From: Blastocatellia bacterium AA13
GTDB taxonomy: Bacteria > Acidobacteriota > Blastocatellia > UBA7656
Direction: 5' to 3'
Assembly (NCBI GenBank): GCA_003222245.1
Contig: QHVH01000001.1
Span: forward strand, 62,001-126,000
DNA: 64,000 nucleotides
The notes beneath the pieces were generated by a model. It was not told where the DNA came from, searched no databases, and saw nothing but the letters and a program-made list of their open reading frames with translations. The position numbers and the translations under genes were made by a program. Shown in pieces: positions 1 to 8,599 of this stretch. Numbering within the stretch: the stretch's first letter is position 1; every line of letters starts with the position of its first letter.

Positions 1-228
1 CTTACCGATCCCGGGAATCTTCTGAAGCTCCGCGGCTCCGCCTCCGCTGACGATCTCAGCCACGGATTCATCCATAGAGCCGATGTTCTCAGCCGCGGTT
101 TGATATGATCTGATCTTGAACGGGTTCTCTTCTTTGAATTCGAGCATCTCGGCGATGCGCCTGAGAGCATTCGCTATTTCCTCATTGTCAGTAACCGCGA
201 TACCGGTCTGTTGGTCTGCTTTACTCAT
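1..228 (-). CDS. polX: DNA polymerase X family (PolX), N-terminal fragment
   Basis: The gene runs off the left edge, so only the first 76 residues are visible, from an ATG at 226-228 read on the reverse strand. The fragment has an N-terminal helical stretch with NPFKIRSYQTAAENI at residues 35-49 and ends in IPGIGK at 71-76, a helix-hairpin-helix DNA-binding turn. This is the usual start of bacterial PolX, which fills short gaps in DNA repair and normally carries a C-terminal PHP 3'-5' exonuclease domain. The nucleotidyltransferase and PHP domains lie outside the window, so catalytic integrity cannot be judged. It is divergent from the epimerase gene at 424, with about 195 bases between them that hold the promoters of both. 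Confidence 0.8.
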   Translation of the reverse strand, partial: MSKADQQTGIAVTDNEEIANALRRIAEMLEFKEENPFKIRSYQTAAENIGSMDESVAEIVSGGGAAELQKIPGIGK

Positions 229-423
229 GAGATTAAGCTAGCGCCGTACAATGCGCGGGTCAAATGAGGCTTGCGGAGTCTTTGTTGCGGAGCCCTTGAT
301 GCCTGTTGATGGATGAGACGATAGGCTCTCATTTTTGCCCTGCTCCGCCAATTCGCAAACGCTCCACAGTCTGTGACTGGTTTGATATGATCACCAGCGC
401 TGTAAGAGGGGAGTTTTCTTCGA

Positions 424-1416
424 ATGTCAGAAGATGGATTCGTATTCGTTACCGGCGCGACCGGCTTTGTGGGCAGTCACCTCGTAGATCATCTCATCGA
501 GAAAGGCCGGCGCGTGCGATGCCTGGTGCGCCGAACCAGCAATTTGAAATATCTCGAGCACCCTGACGTCAGTTTTGTCTATGGGGGTCTCGACGACGGC
601 GCCGACTGGAGCTCCGCGCTGGATGATGTTCATACTATCTATCACGTGGCCGGGCTGACGTTCGCTCGACGGGCTTCGGATTACTACCGCGTCAATCACA
701 AGGGAACCGAAGCAATTGTAGGGGCGGCGTTGAAGCACAGGAATCACATCCGAAGGTTTGTCCTTATAAGCTCTCTCGCCGCCGTCGGCCCTAGCCGCAA
801 CGGCTCGCCGGTGACCGAAGAGACCGAGCCTTCTCCCATCACTCCATATGGTCGCAGCAAGCTCATGGGCGAAGAAGCCGTATCAATGGTGAAGGATCTG
901 CTTCCGGCCGCCATCGTACGCCCACCCGCGGTTTACGGACCAAGAGATTACGGAATCTATGAGTTCTTCAAATCAATCTCTCGAGGGATCTCGCCGCAGA
1001 TCGGGCGATATGAGAAGAAGCTCAGCCTGGTTCACGCGCGAGATCTTGCGGAGGGCATTGTCCTCGCCGGCGAAAGCGAGGCCTCATTGGGACGCACTTA
1101 TTTCATCTCCAGCGAGGAGCTTTACACGATGCAAGAGGTGGCCAATCAACTCGCTAAGATTCTCGGCCGTCGTGCACGAAGCGTGACTATTCCGAAATCG
1201 CTCGCGTACGCTGTGGCTCTGGCGGCTGAAGGTGTTGCTGCGATTCTGAACAAGCCTCCGGTCATCAATCGAGACAAGGTTACCGATCTCTCCCAACGAG
1301 GATGGGCGTGTTCGGTGGAGCGCGCGGTCCGCGAGCTTGGTTATAAGCAGAAGGTGCCGCTTGAAAAGGGCCTGAGCGAAACCGCCGAATGGTACCGGAA
1401 ACAGGGCTGGCTCTAG
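424..1416 (+). CDS. NAD(P)-dependent epimerase/dehydratase (extended SDR)
   Basis: A 330-residue extended short-chain dehydrogenase. The nucleotide-binding motif GATGFVG lies at residues 11-17 and the catalytic YxxxK as YGRSK near residue 142, after the SSLAAVG strand that supplies the Ser. The family acts on nucleotide sugars or on dihydroflavonol/sterol-like substrates; the best-known bacterial relatives with this layout are the hopanoid-associated sugar epimerases, but I cannot fix the substrate from sequence alone. A GAGGGGA stretch about 14 bases upstream supports the ATG at 424. The next two genes (a PAP2/Aur1-like phosphatase and an O-antigen-ligase-like protein) follow on the same strand at 63 and 0 bases, so all three probably form an envelope glycolipid or polysaccharide operon. 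Confidence 0.8.
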   Translation: MSEDGFVFVTGATGFVGSHLVDHLIEKGRRVRCLVRRTSNLKYLEHPDVSFVYGGLDDGADWSSALDDVHTIYHVAGLTFARRASDYYRVNHKGTEAIVGAALKHRNHIRRFVLISSLAAVGPSRNGSPVTEETEPSPITPYGRSKLMGEEAVSMVKDLLPAAIVRPPAVYGPRDYGIYEFFKSISRGISPQIGRYEKKLSLVHARDLAEGIVLAGESEASLGRTYFISSEELYTMQEVANQLAKILGRRARSVTIPKSLAYAVALAAEGVAAILNKPPVINRDKVTDLSQRGWACSVERAVRELGYKQKVPLEKGLSETAEWYRKQGWL

Positions 1417-1479
1417 TCGCAAAATCATCTCTCAAGCCGTCTGACGCGTACAGGTATTCCTACTCTGCTCAATCCTAAA

Positions 1480-2412
1480 ATGACCGATCCCGCCATCGGC
1501 CCCAACGCCGCCAAAACTGGATTCCGAAGATTGGTCCCCGCATCGACGGTGATCGTCGCTTATCTTATCGTCGTTGCCATTTTGACGCTCATTTTCAACA
1601 ATCGCGTAACATTGTGGGGGCTCATTTGCTTTTTACACGTGTGCGTCATTGTCGGAATTTTTCTTCTGGCGCGAGCACGGAGTCGAATCAATGCAAGCCG
1701 CTTCGTTTTAATAATGAATGATTGGTATCCGGTTATGCTGATACCGTTGACTTACAAAGAGCTCGAATATTTGATACCAAGGATCCATCCGCATGATTAC
1801 GACAAGGCGCTCGCGGCGATTGATCATAATCTGTTCGGAGTAAACCCGACGGTCTGGCTCGAACGATTTGCGCATCCGGCGTTGACTGAGCTTCTTCAGT
1901 TAGCATATCCGAGCTATTACTTCCTGCCAGTGGTGCTTGGCCTTCTTCTCTGGAGGGCGCGCAGATATCAAGCATTCGACTTTTTCGTGTTTATTCTGGC
2001 GGTAGGCTTCTATCTGTCGTACCTGGGTTACATCATAGTGCCTGCCGTGGGGCCGCGATTTCTGCTGGCTGATCTACAGACAAAACCACTATCAGGGCTC
2101 CTCTTCTTCTCCGCGATTCGTCGTGCGCTCGACAATGCGGAAGGGATAACAAGAGATTGTTTTCCGAGCGGGCATACAGAGCTCACGATGTTGGTCTTGT
2201 ACTACGCGCGCCGATTCAGGCTCAAGACGTTCTGGATCATGCTGCCAATCGGTATTGCGATCATCGTGGCAACGGTCTATCTGCGATACCACTACGTGAT
2301 CGATGTCGCGGCAGGCGCGTTGCTGGCGCTCGGAGTTATCGCCCTCGCGAAGCCAATGTACAGATGGCTGGGTGGTCGATTTGAATTCGTCGCTGATGGA
2401 ACTGAACTCTAG
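1480..2412 (+). CDS. PAP2/Aur1-type membrane phosphatase or phosphotransferase
   Basis: A 310-residue polytopic membrane protein with several hydrophobic segments. Two conserved PAP2 motifs are visible: PSGHT at about residues 229-233, preceded by RDCF, and YLRYHYVIDV at about 267-276, where the last His and the Asp would complete the phosphatase site. The wording PAVGPRF before the first motif is typical of the Aur1/inositolphosphotransferase-like branch (PAP2_3), whose members move phospho-head groups between lipids at the membrane surface. The substrate is unknown. It lies between an SDR epimerase and an O-antigen-ligase-like gene, and its stop codon abuts the next start directly, which suggests co-translation and a shared role in envelope lipid or glycan assembly. 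Confidence 0.75.
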   Translation: MTDPAIGPNAAKTGFRRLVPASTVIVAYLIVVAILTLIFNNRVTLWGLICFLHVCVIVGIFLLARARSRINASRFVLIMNDWYPVMLIPLTYKELEYLIPRIHPHDYDKALAAIDHNLFGVNPTVWLERFAHPALTELLQLAYPSYYFLPVVLGLLLWRARRYQAFDFFVFILAVGFYLSYLGYIIVPAVGPRFLLADLQTKPLSGLLFFSAIRRALDNAEGITRDCFPSGHTELTMLVLYYARRFRLKTFWIMLPIGIAIIVATVYLRYHYVIDVAAGALLALGVIALAKPMYRWLGGRFEFVADGTEL

Positions 2413-4092
2413 ATGAAGCCAACCGGTACAAACCAGCTAAAGCACGGCGAAGGCATTCAAGCAGCCGTGCAAGTCTTCGGTTCATGGTCCCTCTCTCGTT
2501 CGATCGCGTTAATAGTCGTCATAATCGGAGCCGCGGTCCAGGCCTGGTTGTGCTCTATCGGAAGAGTCCCAGAGTCGCTTGTAGTGAGCGCGGCGGCGCT
2601 TGCAATCCTGATTGTTTGTTACTCGTTCGATCGAGGCAGTTATACGAGCCTCGCGACATCCTCTCGCACTGTCGAGGTCATGCTTCTGATATGGTTCGTT
2701 GCGACTCCGTTCGCCTCGTTCTATCTGAAATATCCTTCGGAGCAGTCTCTTCTCACGTTCGATCGCATTGCTATAACGACCGTTGGATTGTTGGTTCTGA
2801 TTCAGAGAGCAGCCCGCTCGCGGAGACTTAACAAGCAAATCGGTGAGAGCCCGACGGGTCAAGCGATCCTCCGGTCTACATCCGCGGCGAGCGCTTTAGA
2901 GATTACCCCATTCGAAGTGTTGTGGGCTCTGTTGACGACGGCGGCGATTGTCAGCGTGCTCGTCAAATCTCAGGACTTTGGTTTCAGCTTGAAGATCGCA
3001 GTCGATTCTTTTGCTCTTCCGCTAGTCGTTTTTCACATAGCGCGCAACCACTTTTTTCTCGAGCGGCGCGGCGCGGCTCTGCTGTTGGCGGCGATTGCGC
3101 TGGCATATTTTCTGCTGTCGTGCGGATTGGTTGAGATTCTTACGAAGATAAACCTCTTTCCATATAAAGGCTCTCTGATCATTCGAGAAGCGGAAGTTCG
3201 CGTCAATGGTCCGTATGCTTCGGATTCTTCCTACGCGATCATTTCATTGCTGCTCGGTATCTTCCTTCTGGAGTTGCCGGGGATGATGGGACTCCGGCTC
3301 GACAAGAGCGCCCGGCTGGCGCATCTTTTGGCGGCGGCGGCGGCGCTAATTTCATCGTGCCTGCCGCTGTATCGCGTGATCCCAATTTCGATAGTTCTCT
3401 GCATTTTCGCCCTGAGCCTCTTGAAGCGCGGTGTTCCGGCGCGATCGGATGGCGGATTCGGCTTCAGGACGAGAGTCGGTCTCCACGGCTTGAGCTTCAG
3501 GGCAATTGCTCTTCCGCTGGGTATTACCATAATCGCGGGAATTGCGTTCTATGTTGTGTCGTCAACCAACTCTCGGTTGGCGAATCCGGAGAATGCGTTT
3601 AGCCGGCTTGCGACTTGGCAGGTTGCGCTTAAAGTAGCAGCGGATCATCCTGTGGCGGGAGTCGGCCTCTGGAACTATTCTGACTACCTTCAACACGAGT
3701 ATGCCCGCGAGAGCTGGTCCATCGAAGATGCGCTCGAGACGAGAATCGCCACAACGCCGCATTCAAATCCGTTATGGATTGCGGCCGAGTTGGGCCTGGT
3801 GGGATTCCTGCCTTACCTGCTCGCGAATTTTTTTCTGGTTATGTACGGGCTTCGAAAGCTGAGGTCCTCCACGGAGCCCCGCACGAGGACTGCCGCCGCG
3901 TGTTACCTGAGTCTGTTGGCGGCTTACTGGATCCCCGGGCTGACGCTCACCAGCGGCGCGTACTCTGATTTGAACCTCTGCTTTTTCTTTCTTATCGGTC
4001 TGATAAGTGGGTTCCTGAAAAGATCGGATAGCCAGGCTCCGGAGGCATTCACGCCGCCGCGGGTGGAGAAACCGCGGCTGCCGAGAAATTAG
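2413..4092 (+). CDS. O-antigen ligase/polymerase-like membrane protein
   Basis: A 559-residue protein with about a dozen hydrophobic segments and one long periplasmic-type loop before ATTPHSNPLWIAAELGLVGF (residues 448-467), the hallmark His-containing loop of the Wzy_C/WaaL family. Such proteins transfer or polymerise undecaprenyl-linked glycans at the outer face of the inner membrane. The ATG follows the stop codon of the upstream phosphatase with no spacer. The segment around residues 395-425, with SRLATWQVALKVAADHPVAG, is another common family signature. Whether it is a ligase or a polymerase cannot be told from sequence. A second, differently built member lies at 15395-17029. Confidence 0.75.
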   Translation: MKPTGTNQLKHGEGIQAAVQVFGSWSLSRSIALIVVIIGAAVQAWLCSIGRVPESLVVSAAALAILIVCYSFDRGSYTSLATSSRTVEVMLLIWFVATPFASFYLKYPSEQSLLTFDRIAITTVGLLVLIQRAARSRRLNKQIGESPTGQAILRSTSAASALEITPFEVLWALLTTAAIVSVLVKSQDFGFSLKIAVDSFALPLVVFHIARNHFFLERRGAALLLAAIALAYFLLSCGLVEILTKINLFPYKGSLIIREAEVRVNGPYASDSSYAIISLLLGIFLLELPGMMGLRLDKSARLAHLLAAAAALISSCLPLYRVIPISIVLCIFALSLLKRGVPARSDGGFGFRTRVGLHGLSFRAIALPLGITIIAGIAFYVVSSTNSRLANPENAFSRLATWQVALKVAADHPVAGVGLWNYSDYLQHEYARESWSIEDALETRIATTPHSNPLWIAAELGLVGFLPYLLANFFLVMYGLRKLRSSTEPRTRTAAACYLSLLAAYWIPGLTLTSGAYSDLNLCFFFLIGLISGFLKRSDSQAPEAFTPPRVEKPRLPRN

Positions 4093-4125
4093 CGATTATC
4101 GAAAAGAGCGCGTGACGAAAAGAGA

Positions 4126-4145
4126 GGCGGGCAGAGACGCCCGCC
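4126..4145. repeat. GC-rich perfect hairpin between convergent genes
   Basis: GGCGGGC at 4126-4132 and GCCCGCC at 4139-4145 form a perfect 7-bp stem with a 6-base loop. It sits between the convergent ends of the O-antigen-ligase-like gene and the LolA-like gene. There is no T-run on either side, so it does not look like a classical intrinsic terminator. It resembles short dispersed palindromic elements, but only one copy was seen in this window. Confidence 0.5.
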
Positions 4146-4237
4146 CCTACATTAATTTTCGCTTGGTCCGAACAATAGTACGTGAACCATCAAAGCTGAC
4201 AAATTCGCCCGCATCGATCCACGAAATTTACTTCAGG

Positions 4238-4978
4238 TTACTGCCCCGCGGGCTTGTTGAATTTGGCATCATCGATCGTGACGTTGTGCTTGACATCGGT
4301 CAGCTTGATGACAAAAGTCATTTGCGGCAGCACCTGGCGGCGCGTGAAAGGTATCTTGACGCCGTCAACATCCTTGTAGTCGTCCAGGTACTCTTCGACT
4401 GGAACCTTGCCTTCCGGCGTCTCCTGCTCGACGTCGGTTCTTACCAGCAGGCCGCTCGTCACATCGAAATACATCTTTTGCGGACTGCTGCCGGTCGGAG
4501 TCGCGACGACGACGTAGGTGTCGTGATCGCCAACCTTCTCCTTACCCTTGAACTCGAGTTTCGAGAAGAGCTGCTTGAACTTCAACTCCTTGTGAAACTC
4601 GGATTCAAGCTTGGCGGAGGCGAGCTCGGCGCCGCTCTTCTCGCGAATGCCCTGAGTCGGGTCCGAAGCCCACGCGGTGCTTCCGTTGAAGCCCTGTTGT
4701 ACGACCCCGTAGCCGGAGACGTCCACAACGATGAGGGTCTTATTCGGCGCTTTGGCGAACACTTCGGCGTTTCCGCCCATTCCCATCGCCGGTATTTCAA
4801 AAGAACCCTTGGCAGTCATGCTCGTCTGTTTCTCAATTGCCGCCTTGCCGCCTATCGCCTGAACATACTTGTCTAGTATCTGCTCTACTGTAGGAGCGGC
4901 GCCCTGGCCCAGCCCGGCAGCTCCGGCGGTGGCGGCAAATGCCAGCCCTAGAATCATCGTAATCACTGCTCTTTTCAT
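4238..4978 (-). CDS. exported LolA-like outer-membrane lipoprotein-sorting protein
   Basis: A 246-residue protein with a clear signal peptide (residues 1-20, ending AATAGAA) and an all-beta body. The opening VEQILDKYVQAIGGKAAIEK and later stretches such as GSFEIPAMGMGG and LVRTDVEQETPEGKVPVEEY are typical of the LolA/LolB-like lipoprotein-carrier fold (half-barrel) found in many copies in Acidobacteriota. The family binds lipid or lipoprotein acyl chains in the periplasm, but most of these paralogues have no known client. It stands alone on the reverse strand, with the S41 peptidase gene 83 bases upstream on the same strand. No true LolCDE genes are near. Confidence 0.65.
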   Translation of the reverse strand: MKRAVITMILGLAFAATAGAAGLGQGAAPTVEQILDKYVQAIGGKAAIEKQTSMTAKGSFEIPAMGMGGNAEVFAKAPNKTLIVVDVSGYGVVQQGFNGSTAWASDPTQGIREKSGAELASAKLESEFHKELKFKQLFSKLEFKGKEKVGDHDTYVVVATPTGSSPQKMYFDVTSGLLVRTDVEQETPEGKVPVEEYLDDYKDVDGVKIPFTRRQVLPQMTFVIKLTDVKHNVTIDDAKFNKPAGQ

Positions 4979-5061
4979 AAATCCCTTTCCTTTCCTGAAT
5001 GCCTCAGTTTGTCGATCAATTTTCTATCTGTGTTTACGCGCGTGGGGCGGCGCATAGCTAC

Positions 5062-6417
5062 TCAATGTGAAGCCGTTCGGCTCTTATGATTCGGAACGGC
5101 TTTCATAATCTGTTTGACGGCTTCGTCGAGCTGAGGATCACGGCCCGCCAGCAGCGCGGCCCGGCTCAGCTTGACCTCGACATCGGGTTTTACGCCCTGT
5201 CCTTCTATAAGCACTCCGCTCGGTGTGCGGAAGTCGCCGATTGCATATTGAAAAAGGGCTCCTGTCGGAAGCTTTTCAAATACCGAAGGCAGCGCCGCTC
5301 CCGCGCTTCGCTCGCCGACGACAACGGCCCGCTTCAACTCTTGCAAGCCTCCCGCGAGTATCTCGCTGGTCGAAGCGCTCATGCCGTCGATCAGCAGAGC
5401 TATCGGAGCGGCGTACGCGTTCGGTTGAGGATTCGCGATAAATCTAACTTCATTATTTCGAGTTTTCATCGTACCGAGCGAGACTTGTTTCTCTTCCATC
5501 ATGCCGACGAGGCCCGGAGCTATGCCCCCGACTCCGCCCGGGTTGCCGCGAATATCGATGATGAGTCCAGGCGCATCATGGAGCGATCTGATCGCTTCCC
5601 TGATCGGTTCGTTGAGCAGCATCACGAAAATATTGAATCTTATGTAGCCGATTCCGCCCTCGAGCCGTTTTACTTCGATCTCGCTGTATTGCGGGGGGAA
5701 GTTGCCCATTCTCTGCGACATCTTGCCCGGGAGACGCTCGCGCCCAATCGTCGCTTCCTGGGTTTTGTCATGCCCATCGAGGTATGCCAGCTTTACCTGC
5801 GTGTCTGGAGGGCCGTTGATTCGGGACAGTATGGATCGGTTGATTCTCAGTTTCGTGATCGCCGGGGATTCTTTGCTCTTGGCGAATCTCGATATGATTT
5901 CCTTCACAGGCGTGTTGTCGACCGCCATAATCACGAAGCCCGTTCGAAGACCGCCTTTTGCTCCCGGTGAATTGGGATCGACTCGGGTAATTAGTATCTG
6001 GTCGTCTACCGTGCGGATATCGATACCGATGCCTCCACCGGCCGGTTCCCTGGTGTCATCTTCAACAATAAATTCTGGAGGAATGATATTGAAATGAGAT
6101 TGATGGAGCTCGCCCAGCATTTGCTGCAACAGGCTGTAGAGTTCATTGTCGCTCTTGGCGGCATCTACTTTCGGCGCATAATCGCGCTTAACTTTGTCCC
6201 AATCGAGGCCGCCGAGGGTCGCGTCGAAGTGCTTCTCTTTGACTGCGTGCCACACTATTTCGAAGGCCTCGTGCCGCTGCGCGGGAGTGCTCTCGCCAGT
6301 GACTGCAAGTGTTGCGCGGGCTGCACCCGGCATTGCAAAACTGGGCCCAAAACTGGGCCCAAAAGTGAACCCAAACGTCAGCGCGAGGATCAGCGCTACA
6401 AAGAGGTATCTTTTCAT
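5062..6417 (-). CDS. exported S41 family peptidase with PDZ domain
   Basis: A 451-residue protein. I start it at the ATG at 6415-6417 because GGAG lies 8 bases upstream and a signal peptide follows; a longer in-frame TTG start at 6474 is less likely. The signal segment contains a short internal repeat (FGPSFGPSF). A PDZ-like domain (about residues 120-190, around VDPNSPGAKGGL) precedes the S41 core: LIIDIRGNPGG, then the nucleophile loop MSASTSEILAGG, then GERSAGAALPS and EGQGVKPD. In C-terminal processing proteases a Lys of the Ser-Lys dyad sits in the GKG that follows GE.T; here that place reads AGA, so it is either a tricorn/IRBP-like S41 member or uses another base. It probably cleaves or scavenges periplasmic proteins. 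Confidence 0.8.
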   Translation of the reverse strand: MKRYLFVALILALTFGFTFGPSFGPSFAMPGAARATLAVTGESTPAQRHEAFEIVWHAVKEKHFDATLGGLDWDKVKRDYAPKVDAAKSDNELYSLLQQMLGELHQSHFNIIPPEFIVEDDTREPAGGGIGIDIRTVDDQILITRVDPNSPGAKGGLRTGFVIMAVDNTPVKEIISRFAKSKESPAITKLRINRSILSRINGPPDTQVKLAYLDGHDKTQEATIGRERLPGKMSQRMGNFPPQYSEIEVKRLEGGIGYIRFNIFVMLLNEPIREAIRSLHDAPGLIIDIRGNPGGVGGIAPGLVGMMEEKQVSLGTMKTRNNEVRFIANPQPNAYAAPIALLIDGMSASTSEILAGGLQELKRAVVVGERSAGAALPSVFEKLPTGALFQYAIGDFRTPSGVLIEGQGVKPDVEVKLSRAALLAGRDPQLDEAVKQIMKAVPNHKSRTASH

Positions 6418-6678
6418 CGAATCAACTCCGCATTTGAGTCTCGACAGGCTAACCTGCGCTTTTGAACTGTACATTGTTTAAAAATCTACGCAAGAGAATA
6501 GGGGAAAGTTTAGCCTAGGGTCCGATTTGCGACAAGAAGGGCGTGCCGTGCCGCATACTACGGATAATAAGAGGAGGAAAGCCCTTCCGCCGCATTCAAG
6601 CTGATGCTACGATAAGTGTTTCCCGTCCCGAGACCGGACGTTCACAAGACTCGAACCAGGGTAAGGAGAACCCGACTA

Positions 6679-8457
6679 ATGGGTGAGGACTTCAACAGCG
6701 ATCAGGACTTTGCCTTGGGGCCGAAAGACTTTCCTTCCGAGAGAGAGTATTTGTTGCACTGCCTTCGCCACTCGACATCTCACATAATGGCCTCGGCGGT
6801 TCAACAAATTTTCCCGGACGTGAAGTTTGGGATCGGACCCCCAATCAAGAACGGCTTCTATTACGATATGCAGCTCCCTCGGGCATTGACGCCGGAAGAC
6901 CTCGAGGAAATAGAGCGGCGGATGCGGGAGATCATCAAAACCCGCGCCGAGTTTCATCAGGAAACGTGGAACAAAGAGAAGGCCCGCGAGTTCTTCGGCG
7001 GGCGAGGGCAAAACTTCAAGATCGAGCTTATCGAAGGCATACCTGGCAACACGGTCTCCACCTACACGGTCGGCGAGTTTACGGATCTGTGCGCCGGGCC
7101 TCACGCCGACAGCGCGGGAATATGCGCCAATTTCAAGCTCACATCGATTGCCGGCGCTTATTGGCGCGGGAGCGAGCGCAATCCGATGTTGCAGCGAATC
7201 TACGGAACCGTATGGCCGACCAAAGAAGAGTTGGAAGAACACCTTCATAACATCGAAGAAGCGAAGCGCCGCGATCACAGGAAGCTGGGACGCGAACTCG
7301 ATCTCTTCATGATGCACGAGTGGGCTCCCGGTTCTACCTTCTGGCTCCCTAAAGGAACGGTCATATATCAGACTCTGCAGGACAAAATGCGAAGGCTGCT
7401 GGTTCGCAACGGCTATCACGAAGTTAAAGCGCCGCTGCTCTGCGACAGGGAGTTGTTCGAAACATCAGGCCATTGGTCTCACTACAAAGAAAATATGTTC
7501 ATCTTCGAATCCGAAGATGAAGCCTACGGGCTGAAGCCGATGAACTGCCCATGGCAAATGGTGATATTCGGCTCGAAGCGCCGCAGTTATCGCGAGCTCC
7601 CGCTTCGGTTCTCCGAGCAAAGCGTGCTGCATCGCAATGAAAGGGCCGGCGTTCTATCCGGATTGACTCGCGTCCGGCAGTTCCAGCAGGACGACGCGCA
7701 CATCTATCTCACCGAGGCGCAAATCGGCGAAGAAATGACCAGGCTTCTGGGCCTGGTCGCGCGAGTTTATAAAGCCTTCGACATGCCTTATCGCTTTGTG
7801 CTCAGTACTCGAAACGAAGAGAAGTACATGGGCGAGATAGAAGTCTGGGATCGCGCCGAAGCCGCGCTCGCGGCCGCGCTCGAGGCTAATAACCTCGAGT
7901 ACACGGTCGAGAAAGGCGAAGCCGCCTTCTATGGGCCAAAGATCGACCAGATGGTTCAGGACTCGCTCAAGCGCGAGCACCAGCTTGCTACGATTCAGTT
8001 GGACTTTCAGCAGCCGAGGAACTTCGGGCTGATATACGTCAACGAGCATAACTCGGAGTCCGTGCCGGTCGTGATTCATCGGGCCATCTATGGATCCTGC
8101 GAGCGCTTTATCGGGATCCTTATCGAGCACTATGCCGGGGCTTTCCCGGTCTGGCTCGCGCCCGTTCAAGCGAAGGTACTTTCAATTTCCGAAAAAGCCG
8201 CGGATTACGCTCGCGAAGTGTACGAGCAGCTTGCGGCTGAGTTTCTGCGGGTTGAACTCGATATCCGAGACGATAAGATCGGCGCCAAGATTCGCGATGC
8301 TCAGCTTGAAAAAGTTCCGTATATGCTCGTGGTCGGTTTGAAGGAAGCCGAATCCCGGTCGGTGGCCGTGCGATCGCGAGAAAAAGGCGATGAAGGTCCG
8401 ATGCCTCTCGATCAATTTATCACGCGGCTGAAGAAGGAAACCGACTTCGACTATTGA
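6679..8457 (+). CDS. thrS: threonyl-tRNA synthetase lacking the TGS domain
   Basis: Charges tRNA-Thr with threonine. The start at 6679 has TAAGGAG just upstream, giving 592 residues. Family landmarks are all present: editing-site HSTSH near residue 32 and CAGPH near 150, the conserved IGPPIKNGFYYD stretch, zinc ligands in MNCPWQ, QDDAH and a late HRAIYGS, and a C-terminal anticodon-binding domain. What is missing is the roughly 60-residue TGS domain that precedes the editing domain in Escherichia coli ThrRS; the protein begins only about 30 residues before HSTSH, and no TGS-like sequence is in frame upstream. An intrinsic terminator follows at 8476-8504. The divergent S41 gene starts 261 bases upstream. 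Confidence 0.95.
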   Translation: MGEDFNSDQDFALGPKDFPSEREYLLHCLRHSTSHIMASAVQQIFPDVKFGIGPPIKNGFYYDMQLPRALTPEDLEEIERRMREIIKTRAEFHQETWNKEKAREFFGGRGQNFKIELIEGIPGNTVSTYTVGEFTDLCAGPHADSAGICANFKLTSIAGAYWRGSERNPMLQRIYGTVWPTKEELEEHLHNIEEAKRRDHRKLGRELDLFMMHEWAPGSTFWLPKGTVIYQTLQDKMRRLLVRNGYHEVKAPLLCDRELFETSGHWSHYKENMFIFESEDEAYGLKPMNCPWQMVIFGSKRRSYRELPLRFSEQSVLHRNERAGVLSGLTRVRQFQQDDAHIYLTEAQIGEEMTRLLGLVARVYKAFDMPYRFVLSTRNEEKYMGEIEVWDRAEAALAAALEANNLEYTVEKGEAAFYGPKIDQMVQDSLKREHQLATIQLDFQQPRNFGLIYVNEHNSESVPVVIHRAIYGSCERFIGILIEHYAGAFPVWLAPVQAKVLSISEKAADYAREVYEQLAAEFLRVELDIRDDKIGAKIRDAQLEKVPYMLVVGLKEAESRSVAVRSREKGDEGPMPLDQFITRLKKETDFDY

Positions 8458-8475
8458 AGGTCGAGCATCTTTGAA

Positions 8476-8504
8476 GGGCGGCCCGATTCGGGCCGCCTTT
8501 TTTT
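8476..8504 (+). terminator. intrinsic terminator of thrS
   Basis: GGCGGCCC at 8477-8484 and GGGCCGCC at 8490-8497 form an 8-bp stem with loop GATTC, followed directly by seven T residues. It lies 19 bases after the thrS stop codon. Confidence 0.9.
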
Positions 8505-8599
8505 ACCGCCTTTCGATAGAGCGCCGTAGCCATCAGAGAAGAGAGCGGAGAACCTTCACTTCGCATTCATCCGGGCCGGAGGGACAACCGAATAAGAAT

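Noticed and set aside
97-392. A 14-base repeat GGTTTGATATGATC at 97-110 and 379-392
   Set aside because: One copy is inside polX coding sequence; probably chance.
4126-4145. Hairpin taken as an intrinsic terminator
   Set aside because: No T-run follows on either strand, so it was listed as a hairpin repeat instead.
4112-4876. A 254-residue forward open frame
   Set aside because: It lies antisense to the LolA-like gene, which has a signal peptide and family motifs. The forward frame is a shadow.
5086-5970. A 294-residue forward open frame
   Set aside because: It is antisense to the S41 peptidase and shows no motif; the reverse-strand frame is clearly coding.
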